This document shows positions 1-11,438 of a DNA stretch of 64,000 nt, one piece after another. Where the stretch lies: contig OU452231.1 of assembly GCA_911728455.2 (NCBI GenBank), forward strand, positions 15,519,838 to 15,583,837. Reading direction: 5' to 3'. Made by a program: the position numbers and the translations under genes. Position 1 is the first letter of the stretch; every line of letters begins with the position of its first letter. The DNA is from Marthasterias glacialis (lineage: Eukaryota; Echinodermata; Asteroidea; Forcipulatida; Asteriidae). Below the pieces are notes generated by a model. It made no database searches and had not been told where the DNA came from. It saw nothing but the letters and a program-made list of their open reading frames with translations.

Positions 1-344
1 AACAGAACAATGGACCCCACAAGGAATATTAATTGGAAGAATGGACCCCACAAGGAAGATCTTTAGAAAACGGACAATAAGTCCTACAGTGCAGGACCCC
101 ACAAGTCTGTTTGTGTTGTGCATTTGTGTGGGGGTGTCTGCCGGTTGAAACCTAGGACTTTAACAAAAAGGATCTGGGTGTTTTGACTGAGTGAGGACGT
201 CCTCACTTCGTTTTTGTGTACAAAACCAGTTGGGACGTCGCTAAAAAATAATGGGAGAACAAAGAGAAGTCCTCGATTTACAGGGTTGACATACGTGTGT
301 TTATCATATCAGCACTAACTGAAATGTATATTTTTTTTATATAG
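1..344. other. Intron sequence 5' of the first visible DDRGK1 exon
   Basis: No coding signal. Three CCCCACAAG phrases occur within the first 110 bases, and a perfect 16-bp palindrome GTGAGGACGTCCTCAC lies at 191-206. Related CCACAAGG phrases recur near 3220 and 3296, which suggests scraps of one dispersed repeat family. Confidence 0.4.
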
Positions 345-457
345 ATGGTATTGAGCAAGAGGAGGAATTTAACTATGCTACTGGGAACACAAGAAAGATG
401 GGAGCTAAGAAAGCACGGAAGCTTGAAATGAAAGAAGAAAAACGGGCACAAAGAGAG
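345..457 (+). CDS. DDRGK1: DDRGK1 exon (first visible)
   Basis: The acceptor is tatatag just before 345. The first two bases complete a split codon, then 37 codons run to GAG at 457, followed by gtgaat. The translation includes [18 protein letters not shown] and the start of the charged coiled coil. The acceptor implies at least one further upstream exon outside the window. Confidence 0.9.
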
Positions 458-3400
458 GTGAATAAAAGATTTGAGGCTTTGTATGATGGCAGATTGATGT
501 TGGGCATATCATATCACATGGCTAATTTATTATTTTTCAGAATAGTTCTTTGCAGGAACAAATATTAGATATGGACTACATTTATAAGAACCATACTGGT
601 CTTCTCAAAGTTTTGAATTGCCTGGAAAGACCACTTTGGTTCTTGTAAAATACCATTTTTGGTAATTATCTTTCAAAAATCATTCTGATAGGCCTGTATA
701 ATTATGGCCAATTTTAAAACCAGGAACTTAGATCCAAGATTCAGTTCTAGGGTAGTCGAATGATGCGCAAGGAACCCTGGAAATAACCTGCATGGTTTCT
801 GTTTGTAATGGCTCAACACCCAGCTATTGGGTACAGCAATTTACAAATAAGATGGTCATACATGTACTCTAACTGACTCCCAAGAGCATGCTCTCATGTA
901 CAGTAGGTTGCCAAAAGTGTCTGATTTGCTACCTGCCAGGGCTCTATATGGGAATATACTAGCATTACAGATATCAAATATTTTCCTCTTTGTTGCAAAC
1001 TTTCAAAATAAGCTGAACTTAAAGAGTGGCTTTAATAAAAAATATGGTCAAATTCAGTTTTGTGATGCACACATATTCCAATAGATAGAGTCCTTTTGAA
1101 AGTGATGACACTCTTTAGAGCGAATTCTAAAGCATGAGATCATTTGATGTAAACAATAACTAGGTCTGTTCATTCCACACAGGAACTTTACAGTAGTGAA
1201 AAAGTCAAATTCAATGCCACAATTCAACTCTTGCCTGATATGCCAACCTACACGGTGGGGGCATCAGACACTCTCTCGATCAACTGAATAATATCGTTCT
1301 CATTATGCTTACCCACTACCTGAGAAGAAGACTTGACCTCAATTTCCAGTTACTTTCCAGTAAACAATGAATAATTTTACCCAGCTGAGGTTCATGTTAT
1401 TAAACCTATGCAATGGTTGCACAGATTCGTTCAAGATTCTCAATTCATACTGCTTGTAGTCTAGAATCATTGAGGTTGAAATTAAGCATCCTCGTACCAA
1501 GTTATAATTTAGATTCAATGTTAATTTCAACAAGTTGTTTGAATTATATCAAAAATTAAATTGTTTTTGTAAAAAATTGCAGTATAGGATTTTTATAGAA
1601 TTTTCTTTAGGCCTAAATAAAGTTTATAAAGAAGATTTGATTTCATAAATTTTTTTTTTTTTCTTTTTTCGACTTTTTTCTCTCATTTTCAATATGCACG
1701 AGACTTGCACAGTCCATACATGGTTCTTTTATAGCTCACATCCTAGTAGCTACTTCAACATGCTTTACCCCATTATTGTTATCAGGCATACTTAGACCAT
1801 TTCTCAAACTTTCTCAACTCCCTGGGGAACATACAACTCAAAGCTGCTTATATTGGCACTAAGGGGTTAAAAAAAATGCAATACTCTCTCAGCTCTTGCA
1901 GGTTCCCATATATAAACCAGGAGAAGCCATTTTGGTTGAGTGCCTTTCTAAGGACACAAGTGTCATGACCAGGAATCAAACCCACACTCTGATGATTTAG
2001 CCATCAGAACTCGGCGTCCAATGCATTAGATTGCTCGGCCATGACATGCCACTAATGGCCTCCTCTTTCCCCTTTATTCATTCAGTTTCGCTGATTTTTA
2101 GTTAATTTTTTAGTAGCTGCCCAATGTTGCTTTGTTATATTTTTGTTTTGTTTTGCGATGATAAAGCGTTGTGTTTTAATAAACCATTTGAGACAATATA
2201 ATATTTAATGATGTTCTAGATATGTGAAACAGAAACATATTTGGATAATGCAAGCATCTTTTGAAATAATGAACTTTTTACTCAGTCCTCAGTTTTTGGA
2301 GTTAATATTAGTTTAGCTTTTTAAAACTAAAAAGTGTTAAGCAGTGCCTGTCATGAATGTACAAGTATTTTGACTTAAAAACTGTGTGACAGTACCAATG
2401 TGCTTGTATCTTTTTAACTTGACAGCAAGATCTAGCAGAAAGGGAAGAGAGCAAGCGACGCCAAGAGATTATTGAGGAACAAAGAACAAAGGAAGCTGAA
2501 AGAGAACAACTAGCACAACATCAAATAGTAATGTTTCCTTTCTTCTCTTCTAATTTCGAACCCAATATTTTTACTTTATTTTATTTCATACATTGACAAC
2601 CCAAATGATCACTCTGAGCAAAAAATGAAGTTTCTGCCGCTTTGCCATGTTACAACTTGCTGTGAGTAATTATTTGATTGTACATGTCTCAGGAAAATTG
2701 GTTTCAAATGGTTCCTGTGATGATATGAAGGTGAATGAAAAATATTGCTCAGAAACAATTAAAAGTAAACGGCAAACAAGATTCAGATTTCAAAGAGATA
2801 CAACTGCACGTAAATAGTCTGGTTGCTGACCAGTTCTCCTTGCCTTACACAGTAAGTCTCCATAGCAATACCAGGCAGTGCATGGCCAGTCTATCTATTG
2901 AGGTGAAAAGCAGACATGGAAAGCCTCCTTCCCAGAGAAGTAGAAACGCTTTCGAAACTGATATAGTCATTAATGATACAAAAATATTTTCTTTCGGGAG
3001 CACAGCTTGCAATGAAAAGTGGAAGCTGTAGCTTTACAAATAGGCTTTGATTTATTTCATATGGCCATGCTAATCACAGCTGCATGACTGGCTGTCAAAA
3101 ACCGGCATGCTGTGTGGCATCAGTGGATAGATATTCGCTGCCTTATGGAGACATTAGACAAAAGGGAAAGCAAGGAACAATGTGTCTCCATAGGGAAATT
3201 CTAAAGAGAGGGTTACTCCACAAGGAATTTTGTGTACAAAGTCTATGGGAGGATGTTAACTACAGGGACAAAGGAAAGAACAAAAGAAGTCTCCACAAGG
3301 ATGCAAAAATAGGAATGTGTGTGCCCATTGAAATAAAGGATGTGAAAAGCAGTGTATGGTTTATGCCGTTAACAAAGTAACTCTTGTCTAGTAATTTCTT

Positions 3401-6400
3401 TAAATTAAACTGAACCTACATTGTTAAATTGAATGTAGTCAAAGGTCCAAGTTGAGCCTTCTGTAGAGGTGAGAACTCCTGCCACTTCAAGTTTGATTGA
3501 CATCTTGTGCTAGTTGTATAATATAGTTGTAATTGTGTGTGCTAAAAGATAATGATTAAAAATGGCTGCTCCAGTGCATTTTTCCTCATGGGATTCAGGC
3601 AACAGCCATTGAAAAAGCTGATTTCAGCCTTCTCCGCAGCTGCGCAACATTTATGACATGGTTTAAGTTAACGCACTACTTTCAAGAAATCAGCTGCTGG
3701 TCAATGCTAACCCTTTGATGATGACGATGACAACGACAACACAAATACTGTCTTGTGACACTTTAATATGTGGTTCGTGTAGGAAGAAGAAGAAAAGAAG
3801 AAGAAGGAAGAACAAGAACAAAAAGAACTTGAAGAATATATTGCACTGAAGAGAAGCTTTGAGGTCCATGAGGAAGGATTTCAGAAAGTACTTGATGAAT
3901 CTGAGGTAAGTGCAACTCAGTGTACAACATTATTGTGTCATGTATCATTACTCTACACTGCAACCACACAAGTTGTCACAGAAACTACAGAACATTAATA
4001 TCAGTCCATACTTGTGCCTGTAGATCATTGACTTAATGAGAATAGTATTTATTTCTGCCCCTATTTTCCTTGTTAATGTTTTTTTACTGTAAATCCTGTG
4101 CAATTCAGATCGGTTGCCATTTGTGATTTGTTAATAAAACCATATTGAATTGAATTGAGTCAGATCCCAATGGGTTAAGATTGGTACTTCATTCTTTGAT
4201 TTAGTCTACATTTACACATCATAATCACAATAATCAAAGTCCCTGTGTATTATACAATGTAGTACGCATTTTAGATGATGCAGCATTTACACACTTACCA
4301 GTATTTTTATGTGCAATTTAACCAGTTGGCACCACATGACTTGTTTATTTTATTTTTTTATTTTTATTTTTTTTATTACACATCCAACAGCACAATTAGC
4401 GCCAATAACAGGATGAATAGGAAATGAGAAGATTTGTTCGAGAATGTTCGATTTTAGATATGGGAGAAAAACCCCAAATGGGGAACACGCACGCAATCAG
4501 GTGATTGACTGAAAACCCAATCCACATGCAAGGCTGTGGTCTGAGGTTTGACTCGAACCGTGGTCCACAGAGGTGAAAGGCAGGGAAAGAAACCACAGAG
4601 CAAACCTGATATTACACGCAAATGTTTCCCCTGCCTGGAATACCCCAGCAAAGGATGCCCGGTCATTCCACTGTGAAGCTTGCACAGACTACACACATTC
4701 CATCTAACACTTCATTTCACCCACACAAGGACAAAAAAGGTCTTGAATATATTGGCATTTTGTGGCTAGTGAGAGGCAGTTTTTGTGTAATCCCCAATCA
4801 CTGACCTTTGTCCTTTTGTTGCAAGAAAAGATTACAAGACATTAAGAGGCTTCCACCATTGTTCATCCATTGTATTTCGAATCAATGGAGGTAAGTCACA
4901 GTGAGCCGGCAACTGAGCCATGGTTCTGTGTTTAACCAGTTGAAACCGGATGACGTGAATACATGCAAATGTTTCCCCTGCCTAGAAATGGAGGTCAGCT
5001 TGTGAGGCCTTTATGTAATTTCGGACCAACGGAGCAAAGGTCGCCTGGTCATTTAACTTTTGAGCATGTGTCATCCTCGATTATAGACCTTTGTCCTTTT
5101 GTTCCAAGAAGGGGATTACGTGGCATCGAGAGGCTTCCACCATTGCAATTCACGCTGCTTGAATTTGACGTTTTCTCGATCAAGCAACAAAATGGACAAT
5201 CCAACAATGAGAATCTTTCTTCTCTAGGCAATGTCAATTCAGGGTTTCTTTGTGCCAGCGGTACCCTAAAGAAAAAATATTCCGGTAATTCTGCCAAAAG
5301 AATCATGCCAGGGGAACGGGACAAAAAAAAAATAATCTCAGCGGCAACTGGTTAATATCACTCATATACTGTAGGTAACGGCCGATGTTTTGCAATTCAC
5401 GGTTGCTTGAATTAGACATTTTTCCGGGTCAAAAAACAAAACGGTTCAAATAAAGAGAATCTTTGTTCTCTTTACCATGTTGGCATTGACGAGTCAGGGT
5501 TTCTTTATGCCCAAACACCTGTTTGCATAGTTGCAAAGGTTGTATCAACTTGAATGAAGTTAGACTATAACTTGAAGTTTCAGGCGAAATTGTGACGTCA
5601 TGAATGATTTCAAAGCCCTCTGTCATGAAAATGCAAAAAGTTATGGGAATAATTTTTTCACCATCGTATAGTACAAGAACAGCTTGACATTTTGGTTTGT
5701 GTAGGTGACCTTGCCAGGGGTCAACTTCCGGTCAAACCTTCCTTTATGAGTATGAAAACTGCATTTCGCAAGTAATTTTTTTATTATAGGTGGTAAATTA
5801 TTTCAAAAGCCTTCCTCTTGAAAACGCAAACAGCTATGGCAATAATTTTTAAACCATCTTTTAATACAGTAATTCCATTACATTTTTGTGTATGTGAGTG
5901 ACCTTGGCCGAGGTCATTTTCTGATTGAAACCGGATTTTGAAGTGTGTTTTGTATACACTCAAAAACTACATTTCAGAACGTCACGTAATTTGATAGGTC
6001 TTAGAATGATCGTTACATATGACAAAATTTATTTGTTGATTGTAAATACTTGGAAAGATATTGCTGCTTCATTTGGAGTAACGCAGACAACCTTTTTCAA
6101 AGTTACAAACTTTTAGTAACACATGACTATTTCTATGTAGTCATGTACAAACGTATACAGTACCAGTTGGCCTTGCAGATAACAAATTACAGTGGTTTTA
6201 AATTTCAAAATTAAGGATTTCAAAGCCTTATTTTGATAAACTGTCTTAAATGTAAATTGAAGCCATTTGAAGCATGACTTTTTAACCTTCCCCCCCCTTC
6301 TAGTCACATAATTTACTACAGGAATTTATAAGCTACATAAAGATGAAGAAAGTTGTACTTCTAGAGGACCTGGGTGCAGAGTTTAACATGAAAACACAGG

Positions 6401-9400
6401 TAAGGTACCTTCAATTTTATTTCAATCTTACTTCAACCTTTAATCTTATTTTGTGGTTTGTTGGTGTGGTGACTTCCCGGCTTTCTTCGGTAAGATCACT
6501 GGACAACGGCGAGGTTCCAGATCCGGCAAACAGTCACCCTAACTGCTGTGGTGCGAGATACCTGGCTGTTTTTTTTTGGGGGGGGGTGGGGGGATGAGCC
6601 TCCTTATTGGTCGTCTTTATTGGTCGGACTCAGCAGGTTCCAGCTTGGCTGCTTACCTCTGACCCGAAAGAAAGTTCCCGAAATGTTTTGATGTGAGATG
6701 TCTAATTGGCTGTTTTAGACGCCCCTCTCGATTGGTCTTCCTCTTGCTCTTTGACCTCTCACCAGCGCCCTTTTGATTGGTGAGCTTCTTTCCCCGGTCT
6801 TCGCTGTCCCCCGTAATTTCTCCATTTTTTTCGGTGAGATCTTTTAAACTTTAGTTTACTGGAAAATATTGTAAATATATTACATATCTTACAGCTAAAA
6901 ATGTAGTGACAACATAAGTCGATAAATATATACGGAAATACTTGCTGCTTGGTTGCGCCCACACATGGGACTATGGGACGTGGCCAAAGATAAACAGGGT
7001 AATTATCAAAGGCTGACCTCTGACCGGCAACAAAGCTAAATGCAAAAATAACAAAATGCACACTTTGTCATAACACATTGTGCTTCATCAAGCTGAGACC
7101 GACCTGCTGATTCAAGGTGGGGAGGGGGGGAGGGCTGAAGGGTCACGCCACCAACGTTTAGATAGTCCGCTAATATTTTCTGCGTTTTATATAAAATTAA
7201 CCATGCTTAAAATTTTATATAACTCATAATAGTGTTATGTTTTCATTACTGATATAGGGAGATCATTTCACCGGTGAAAATGGTGTACTATTTTTTAAAA
7301 GAAGTCACCACCTCTGTAAAAATGAAGTGTACCCTAAATGACATTACAAATGATTGCACAATACCCCTTCCGCCCCCCCCCCCCTCCCGTCTTGATTGTT
7401 TATTCTTTAGCATGCTTCTGGCCTCTCACCTGTGACCAGCGGGATAAATCACACTGCCCCAAAGAGGGACAAACTCATCCACTTTTCAACGGAAACAACA
7501 TAAACTTTATTTTCATATAAAATGAGAAAAACATAAAATGGACATGTACTTTTCTTCATCTCGGCCAATTTTCAACATTCACATGGCCTCCTAATGTCCA
7601 CTTTTATTAATTCTGTATAAGAAATGTCTACTTTCTTTGTGTATGTACTGATTGACTAAGAAACACACAAAACAAGAAATCAAGCAAGCAATTAGAAACA
7701 TATAAATAAAAAATGAAGAAAGAAATACACAAAAATAAAGAAGCAAAGACACACATAAATCAACAACTCAAAATAGCAAGAAACAACATGAAAAAAGAAA
7801 AAAGAAACAGACATAAATAAAGAAGGAAACAAAGAAATCAAGACCAGGAAATATCAAGAGAAAAAATTCAGACATAACAAAATTAAGAAATAAACCAAAA
7901 AATCCATCCATAACAAAATCAAGAAATAAACCAAAAATCCAAAAACTCAGAGACAAAGAAACACAGAAATCAATAACAAACAAAAATCCTGCATTGTGAC
8001 AAATACAGAAATTAATAGACAAATCAAGAAAAAAAAGTGACAAACAAATAAAGAAACACATGCAGGTTGAAAAGAAATACAGAAATACACAAATTTTTTG
8101 AGAAATAAAGACATTGTAAGAAAAAAGGAACACACGGACATACAGAAATAAAGAAACAAGGAAACAAAGAAGTCAATAACTAAACAAATACAAAACTTTA
8201 GGAATACAGAAATAATGAAATAAACAATTTTAATAAATTTGCAAATTAGTCCATCAAATTAGTACCCTCATTTCCACGCATAGAAACCAGTGGATTGCGT
8301 ATTCAGAAAAGGTGTCATTTTGGTCAACAGGTCAACACAATTATCGAAATAGTTACATGTCATTTTGGCACGCATGCATCATTGCCAAGTACGATGTACA
8401 TAATTTATCCGACCATGCAAAGACCCAAAATGATGCTTCTTAACTTAGCGTTGGAGGGTAGGCGGGGAGGGGGCCGGCAGAAGCCGCTCCAACACCCACT
8501 GAGGATACCTTTTGCGTGTGTCCCTCGCTCAAAATTTCACTTGGACATAGCAACATTGCGTACCATTTTCAACTACCATATCAAGCCCATTCTAAAAATG
8601 ATGACCCCTGAGTGCCCTTTGCAAACTACACCCTTACCCCACGTGATATTGACTGCAACATTTCATTCGCAAACATTGCGCCCACCAAAACATTCATTGG
8701 AGGTTTAAACTGGGCCCAATTAATGGTTGTGGTGAATTAAGATATGAGAAGACACACATCTACCATATGATACCCAGATTAGTATGTGAGGGCCATTTGC
8801 ATCCATTGTCTGGAGGGCTGTATGAAGGATATTCAGTAGGCTGTTGTCAACCAGCTCCAGTTGAGCTCTTGCTTTGTGAGAAGTTTCCACATAATTATTA
8901 TGATTGGCGACTCACTGGTAGATTATCTCAACAAGTGTGTCTAAGTGTAGTAAATTGTTATACTGATAAACTATGTACAAAGATGTACCAGAATTTTAAC
9001 ATCGTGTTCTCCTAAATCATACACTAAATACAAAGTAACTCTATCTTATTTATCCATTTGTATGAGGGACTACACTTTAAACATGTATGTACAATGTATT
9101 TACCAATCAATGTGGAATGAGAATACAGGTACTTACACTTTTGCACAGGGAGGTATTAAAATTCTCAGTTTGGTCTGTTCTGAAATGTCCTTTCCAAAAT
9201 AACCAACCCCAGGATTTTCAAATGTAGACTTGAGCACTGGGTGGATAAGGTAGATTAGACTGTGAGTGATTATCATAAGAAATTAATCAAATGTTTTCAC
9301 TACAGGATGCAATTCAGAGGGTTCAGGAGCTTCAAGATCAAGATTTACTTACTGGAGTTATTGATGACCGTGGCAAGTACATCTTCATTTCCCAAGATGA

Positions 9401-9533
9401 ACTGGAGGGAGTGGCTAAATTTATGCACCAGCGTGGTAGAGTGTCAATCAGTGAACTTGCAGAAGCTAGTAATACCTTAATTTTCTTCAACACTGGAACT
9501 AACTCAACTTTAAAAGAAACACTTGTAGCATGA
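345..9533 (+). CDS. DDRGK1: DDRGK domain-containing protein 1 (UFBP1), C-terminal five exons
   Basis: Five exons (345-457, 2426-2527, 3783-3905, 6304-6399, 9306-9533) with AG/GT borders encode about 219 C-terminal residues. The family protein is an ER-anchored adaptor that binds UFL1 and directs UFM1 conjugation (UFMylation), with roles in ER homeostasis and ER-phagy. Visible in order: a start like [19 protein letters not shown], a long Glu/Lys/Arg coiled coil over exons 1-3, then a winged-helix/PCI-like C-terminus with [13 protein letters not shown], the [13 protein letters not shown] segment that names the family, and [14 protein letters not shown]. Animal orthologues are roughly 300 residues, so the N-terminal membrane anchor and first part lie before this window. 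No exon contains a stop or frameshift. Identification rests on remembered family motifs and is very secure. Confidence 0.95.
458..2425. other. DDRGK1 intron, nothing recognised
   Basis: About 2 kb of AT-rich sequence with T-runs near 1650. I see no exon with supporting splice sites, no tandem repeat and no recognisable element. Confidence 0.5.
2426..2527 (+). CDS. DDRGK1: DDRGK1 exon, coiled coil
   Basis: 34 codons between acceptor ttgacag and donor gtaatg, in phase with both neighbours. The residues are almost all Glu, Arg, Lys and Gln (for example [15 protein letters not shown]), continuing the coiled coil. The donor is weak at +5, so the exact 3' edge is slightly less certain than the others. 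Confidence 0.85.
2528..3782. other. DDRGK1 intron with two unsupported open frames
   Basis: Open frames of 98 codons occur at 2735-3031 and 3084-3380 but match nothing I recognise. The second overlaps the CCACAAGG-containing repeat scraps also seen at the window start, so repeat origin is more likely than genes. Confidence 0.4.
3783..3905 (+). CDS. DDRGK1: DDRGK1 exon, end of coiled coil
   Basis: 41 codons between acceptor tcgtgtag and a consensus donor gtaagt. A run of acidic and basic residues leads into [17 protein letters not shown], the linker that precedes the winged-helix domain in the family. Confidence 0.9.
4375..4625 (-). mobile_element. SINE-like tRNA-derived fragment
   Basis: On the minus strand the block contains GGTTCGAGTC at about 4552-4561, a good match to the RNA polymerase III B box (GGTTCGANTCC). 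It is followed by a run typical of SINE bodies and ends in a T-rich tail near 4340-4380. No convincing A box precedes it, so it is probably truncated or diverged. Confidence 0.45.
4618..5500. repeat. Diverged tandem duplication inside the DDRGK1 intron
   Basis: Phrases recur in order: GCAAATGTTTCCCCTGCCT at about 4618 and 4966; ACCTTTGTCCTTTTGTT at about 4803 and 5088, each followed by a shared GAGGCTTCCACCATT; TTGCAATTCACG at about 5144 and 5390 followed by a shared GAGAATCTTT block and a shared CAGGGTTTCTT block. This looks like three overlapping, diverged copies of one non-coding unit. Confidence 0.6.
5600..5940. repeat. Diverged direct duplication (offset about 193 bp)
   Basis: A block with ATTTCAAAGCC, GCAAAAAGTTATGGGAATAA, a T-rich step, and GTGACCTTGCC...GGTCA recurs about 193 bases later as ATTTCAAAAGCC, GCAAACAGCTATGGCAATAA and GTGACCTTGGCC...GGTCA. 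Both copies have point changes and small indels. No open frame is conserved. Confidence 0.6.
6304..6399 (+). CDS. DDRGK1: DDRGK1 exon, start of winged-helix domain
   Basis: 32 codons after a pyrimidine-rich acceptor (cccccccttctag) and before donor gtaagg. Encodes [20 protein letters not shown], the conserved start of the C-terminal domain. Confidence 0.92.
6600..6790. other. Cluster of inverted CCAAT-like boxes in DDRGK1 intron
   Basis: ATTGGT or ATTGGC occurs five times within about 175 bases (near 6606, 6621, 6699, 6731 and 6775). Such clustering is typical of CCAAT/NF-Y-type promoters, but no transcript start or first exon is apparent, so the role is unproven. Confidence 0.25.
7640..8240. 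repeat. A-rich degenerate repeat tract
   Basis: About 600 bases built from variants of AAGAAATAAAGAAACA, with a clearer duplication of a roughly 37-base unit (ATAACAAAAT..AAGAAATAAACC) at about 7875-7945. Low complexity, and open only because A-rich. Lies in the last DDRGK1 intron. Confidence 0.6.
8240..9305. other. Remainder of the last DDRGK1 intron, nothing recognised
   Basis: Mixed-composition sequence with short open frames that have no recognisable motifs. No supported exon, repeat family or RNA gene. Confidence 0.4.
9306..9533 (+). CDS. DDRGK1: DDRGK1 terminal exon
   Basis: 75 codons plus TGA after acceptor cactacag. It starts [20 protein letters not shown] and contains the DDRGK motif itself, then [17 protein letters not shown]. 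The last about 20 residues are not conserved in my memory of the family. Confidence 0.95.
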   Translation, partial: DAIQRVQELQDQDLLTGVIDDRGKYIFISQDELEGVAKFMHQRGRVSISELAEASNTLIFFNTGTNSTLKETLVA

Positions 9534-9634
9534 GTTCAAATTGCAGAATTTGATTGATGGATTTTCAAAACTGCGAAAAAGTTTTAACAGAATCGTGTAG
9601 AATTAGACTGATAATTATCTACCTGATCTTTACA

Positions 9635-9640
9635 AATAAA
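9635..9640 (+). promoter_or_regulatory. Candidate DDRGK1 polyadenylation signal
   Basis: A canonical AATAAA lies 102 bases after the DDRGK1 stop codon. It is the nearest canonical hexamer downstream, so the 3' UTR may be short. No transcript evidence is available. Confidence 0.45.
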
Positions 9641-10306
9641 CTAAAAAAGCTAGGTAGAATTTGTAAAATATACATGGTATGTTTACTGCAGGTAAAGGTT
9701 TACAATTACAAAGATGCACACCTTAGCGTCTTAGTATGTACCAACTTTCAATACAATATGAGTTTTAGAAATAACCAAAGTGCTGTCTAGAAAAAACGTG
9801 CACAAAGTCCATAGAATTAATGTTAGAAGAACTTGAAGGGGGAAAAAATCTGAGCAAAAACGATCCCTTTCAGCGGTAATGCAAAAAAGAAAAAAAAATC
9901 ACCTTATTGCCATTGGCTGATCGGAGACATCTGACATGTAAATCAGGGAAGGTTTTTCTCACTGCTCAAGGGCTTATCATCAATGTTCTTAACATTGTTC
10001 TTAACATTTGACGGTTGTGTTTCCTCGATAAAATTTTAGTGAAAAATCATTACGTTGAAAAAGACAACTATACCTAAACAGAAAATCAAAAGACTGTCCT
10101 TGTCGTGAGCCTGTTTCGTCCCCACGTACATGCCGACTTGCTCGTACCATATGCCTTTAACTACATGTACACACTTGAAACTAAAATACACAACGGTTAC
10201 CTTTTCAAGATCTTGTGATAATCTAAAAGTCAAAAATAAATTTGAATGGCTTCTGGCTGGCACCCCAAATAAAGATATTGACAAAATAGGCAGCCTGTCA
10301 ACATTA

Positions 10307-10340
10307 GGGCTAGATAGCTCAGTTGGTAGAGCACTGTCAC
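10307..10340 (+). repeat. tRNA 5'-half-like scrap
   Basis: GGCTAGATAGCTCAGTTGG followed by TAGAGCAC looks like the acceptor, D-arm and A box of a tRNA. The sequence after it does not form an anticodon arm, and no B box follows. This is a truncated SINE head or tRNA pseudogene rather than a working tRNA. Confidence 0.5.
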
Positions 10341-11322
10341 ATTAAAATTTACTCAGTCAGTTTCCCTTGTGGTTTATTAAATATTACTCAAACTAAAAGT
10401 CTTCACTTCATTTACTGTACAAAAGAGTCCTTTCTTTTTCACTTCAGGCCTCACAATGCATGATGTAATCGCGATAAAAAAAATGATGTTTTGAAAGCCA
10501 TCTTAAAAACACCATCTTTGCACTAGAACCTGCCTGTGTCATTTCCACGTCATGTACTGGTACCCAATGCCGTGGGCTGCAATGATTTCAATACTACAAT
10601 AACAACCAATGTTGACAATGTTTTGAATTCAGTGTTCGAGAATGTTTACCGTACTACTATTTTTCTGGTTCATATGGCAAAAAAAATGTTCTGTTTCCGA
10701 TTACATGCCATTTCAAAATAGGGTCGGTAGGTCGGGAATTTTTTTTTTTACAGTTTTTTTTTATTTTGGTAATATTGATTTAAAATACAATACAGTACAA
10801 CAGGTTAATGCCTTATTTATTTATTTAACCCCCTATACTAAAGTAAACGTACCGTGCAATTCCTGTTTAGGCCGCCACTAAGTAAAAGAGTAAGTTTGGG
10901 GGGAAAACGCAATGCAAAATCTAGATTATTCCATTTCAGCACGAGGCGAAGCGATACAAGCTGAGTAAAATGGAAAAACCAGATTTCATCGAGTGATATT
11001 CAGCGACAATGCCCGAACGAACTGCATTCCATATTGTTTATATAACTCACAAATACATCCTTGTCATTTGAATTTTGTTCACAATAAACACAAAATAGAC
11101 ACAGGAAATCGTTCACCCACGCTCTGAAAATTCTTTAAAAACCTTCGGCAGAACGTGGACGATTCAACATAGACAGCAGCCTTGTCTGCCGCTACACGAA
11201 CTTGCCTCGTTTGAACAACAAGCGGGGACCGATTAGTTTGAAAACGATGCTGTGAAGATAACACGTGACGCGTGCTAGCTCCACACACGAAGCACATGCA
11301 ACAACAGTGCGCGCTGGATTTG

Positions 11323-11378
11323 TTTGGACGTGCAGTTCGCTCGCGCAGTGAGCAATAATCATCAACTGCACGTCCAAA
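11323..11378. repeat. Perfect 15-bp inverted repeat with 26-nt spacer
   Basis: TTTGGACGTGCAGTT at 11323-11337 is the exact reverse complement of AACTGCACGTCCAAA at 11364-11378. It could form a hairpin or cruciform, and lies just outside the palindromic MITE that starts at 11439. Confidence 0.8.
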
Positions 11379-11438
11379 TCTTTCAGGCGTTCAAGTGCTG
11401 ATGTCATTGTAAACCTGAAAGACAAGAAGCAAGTATTA

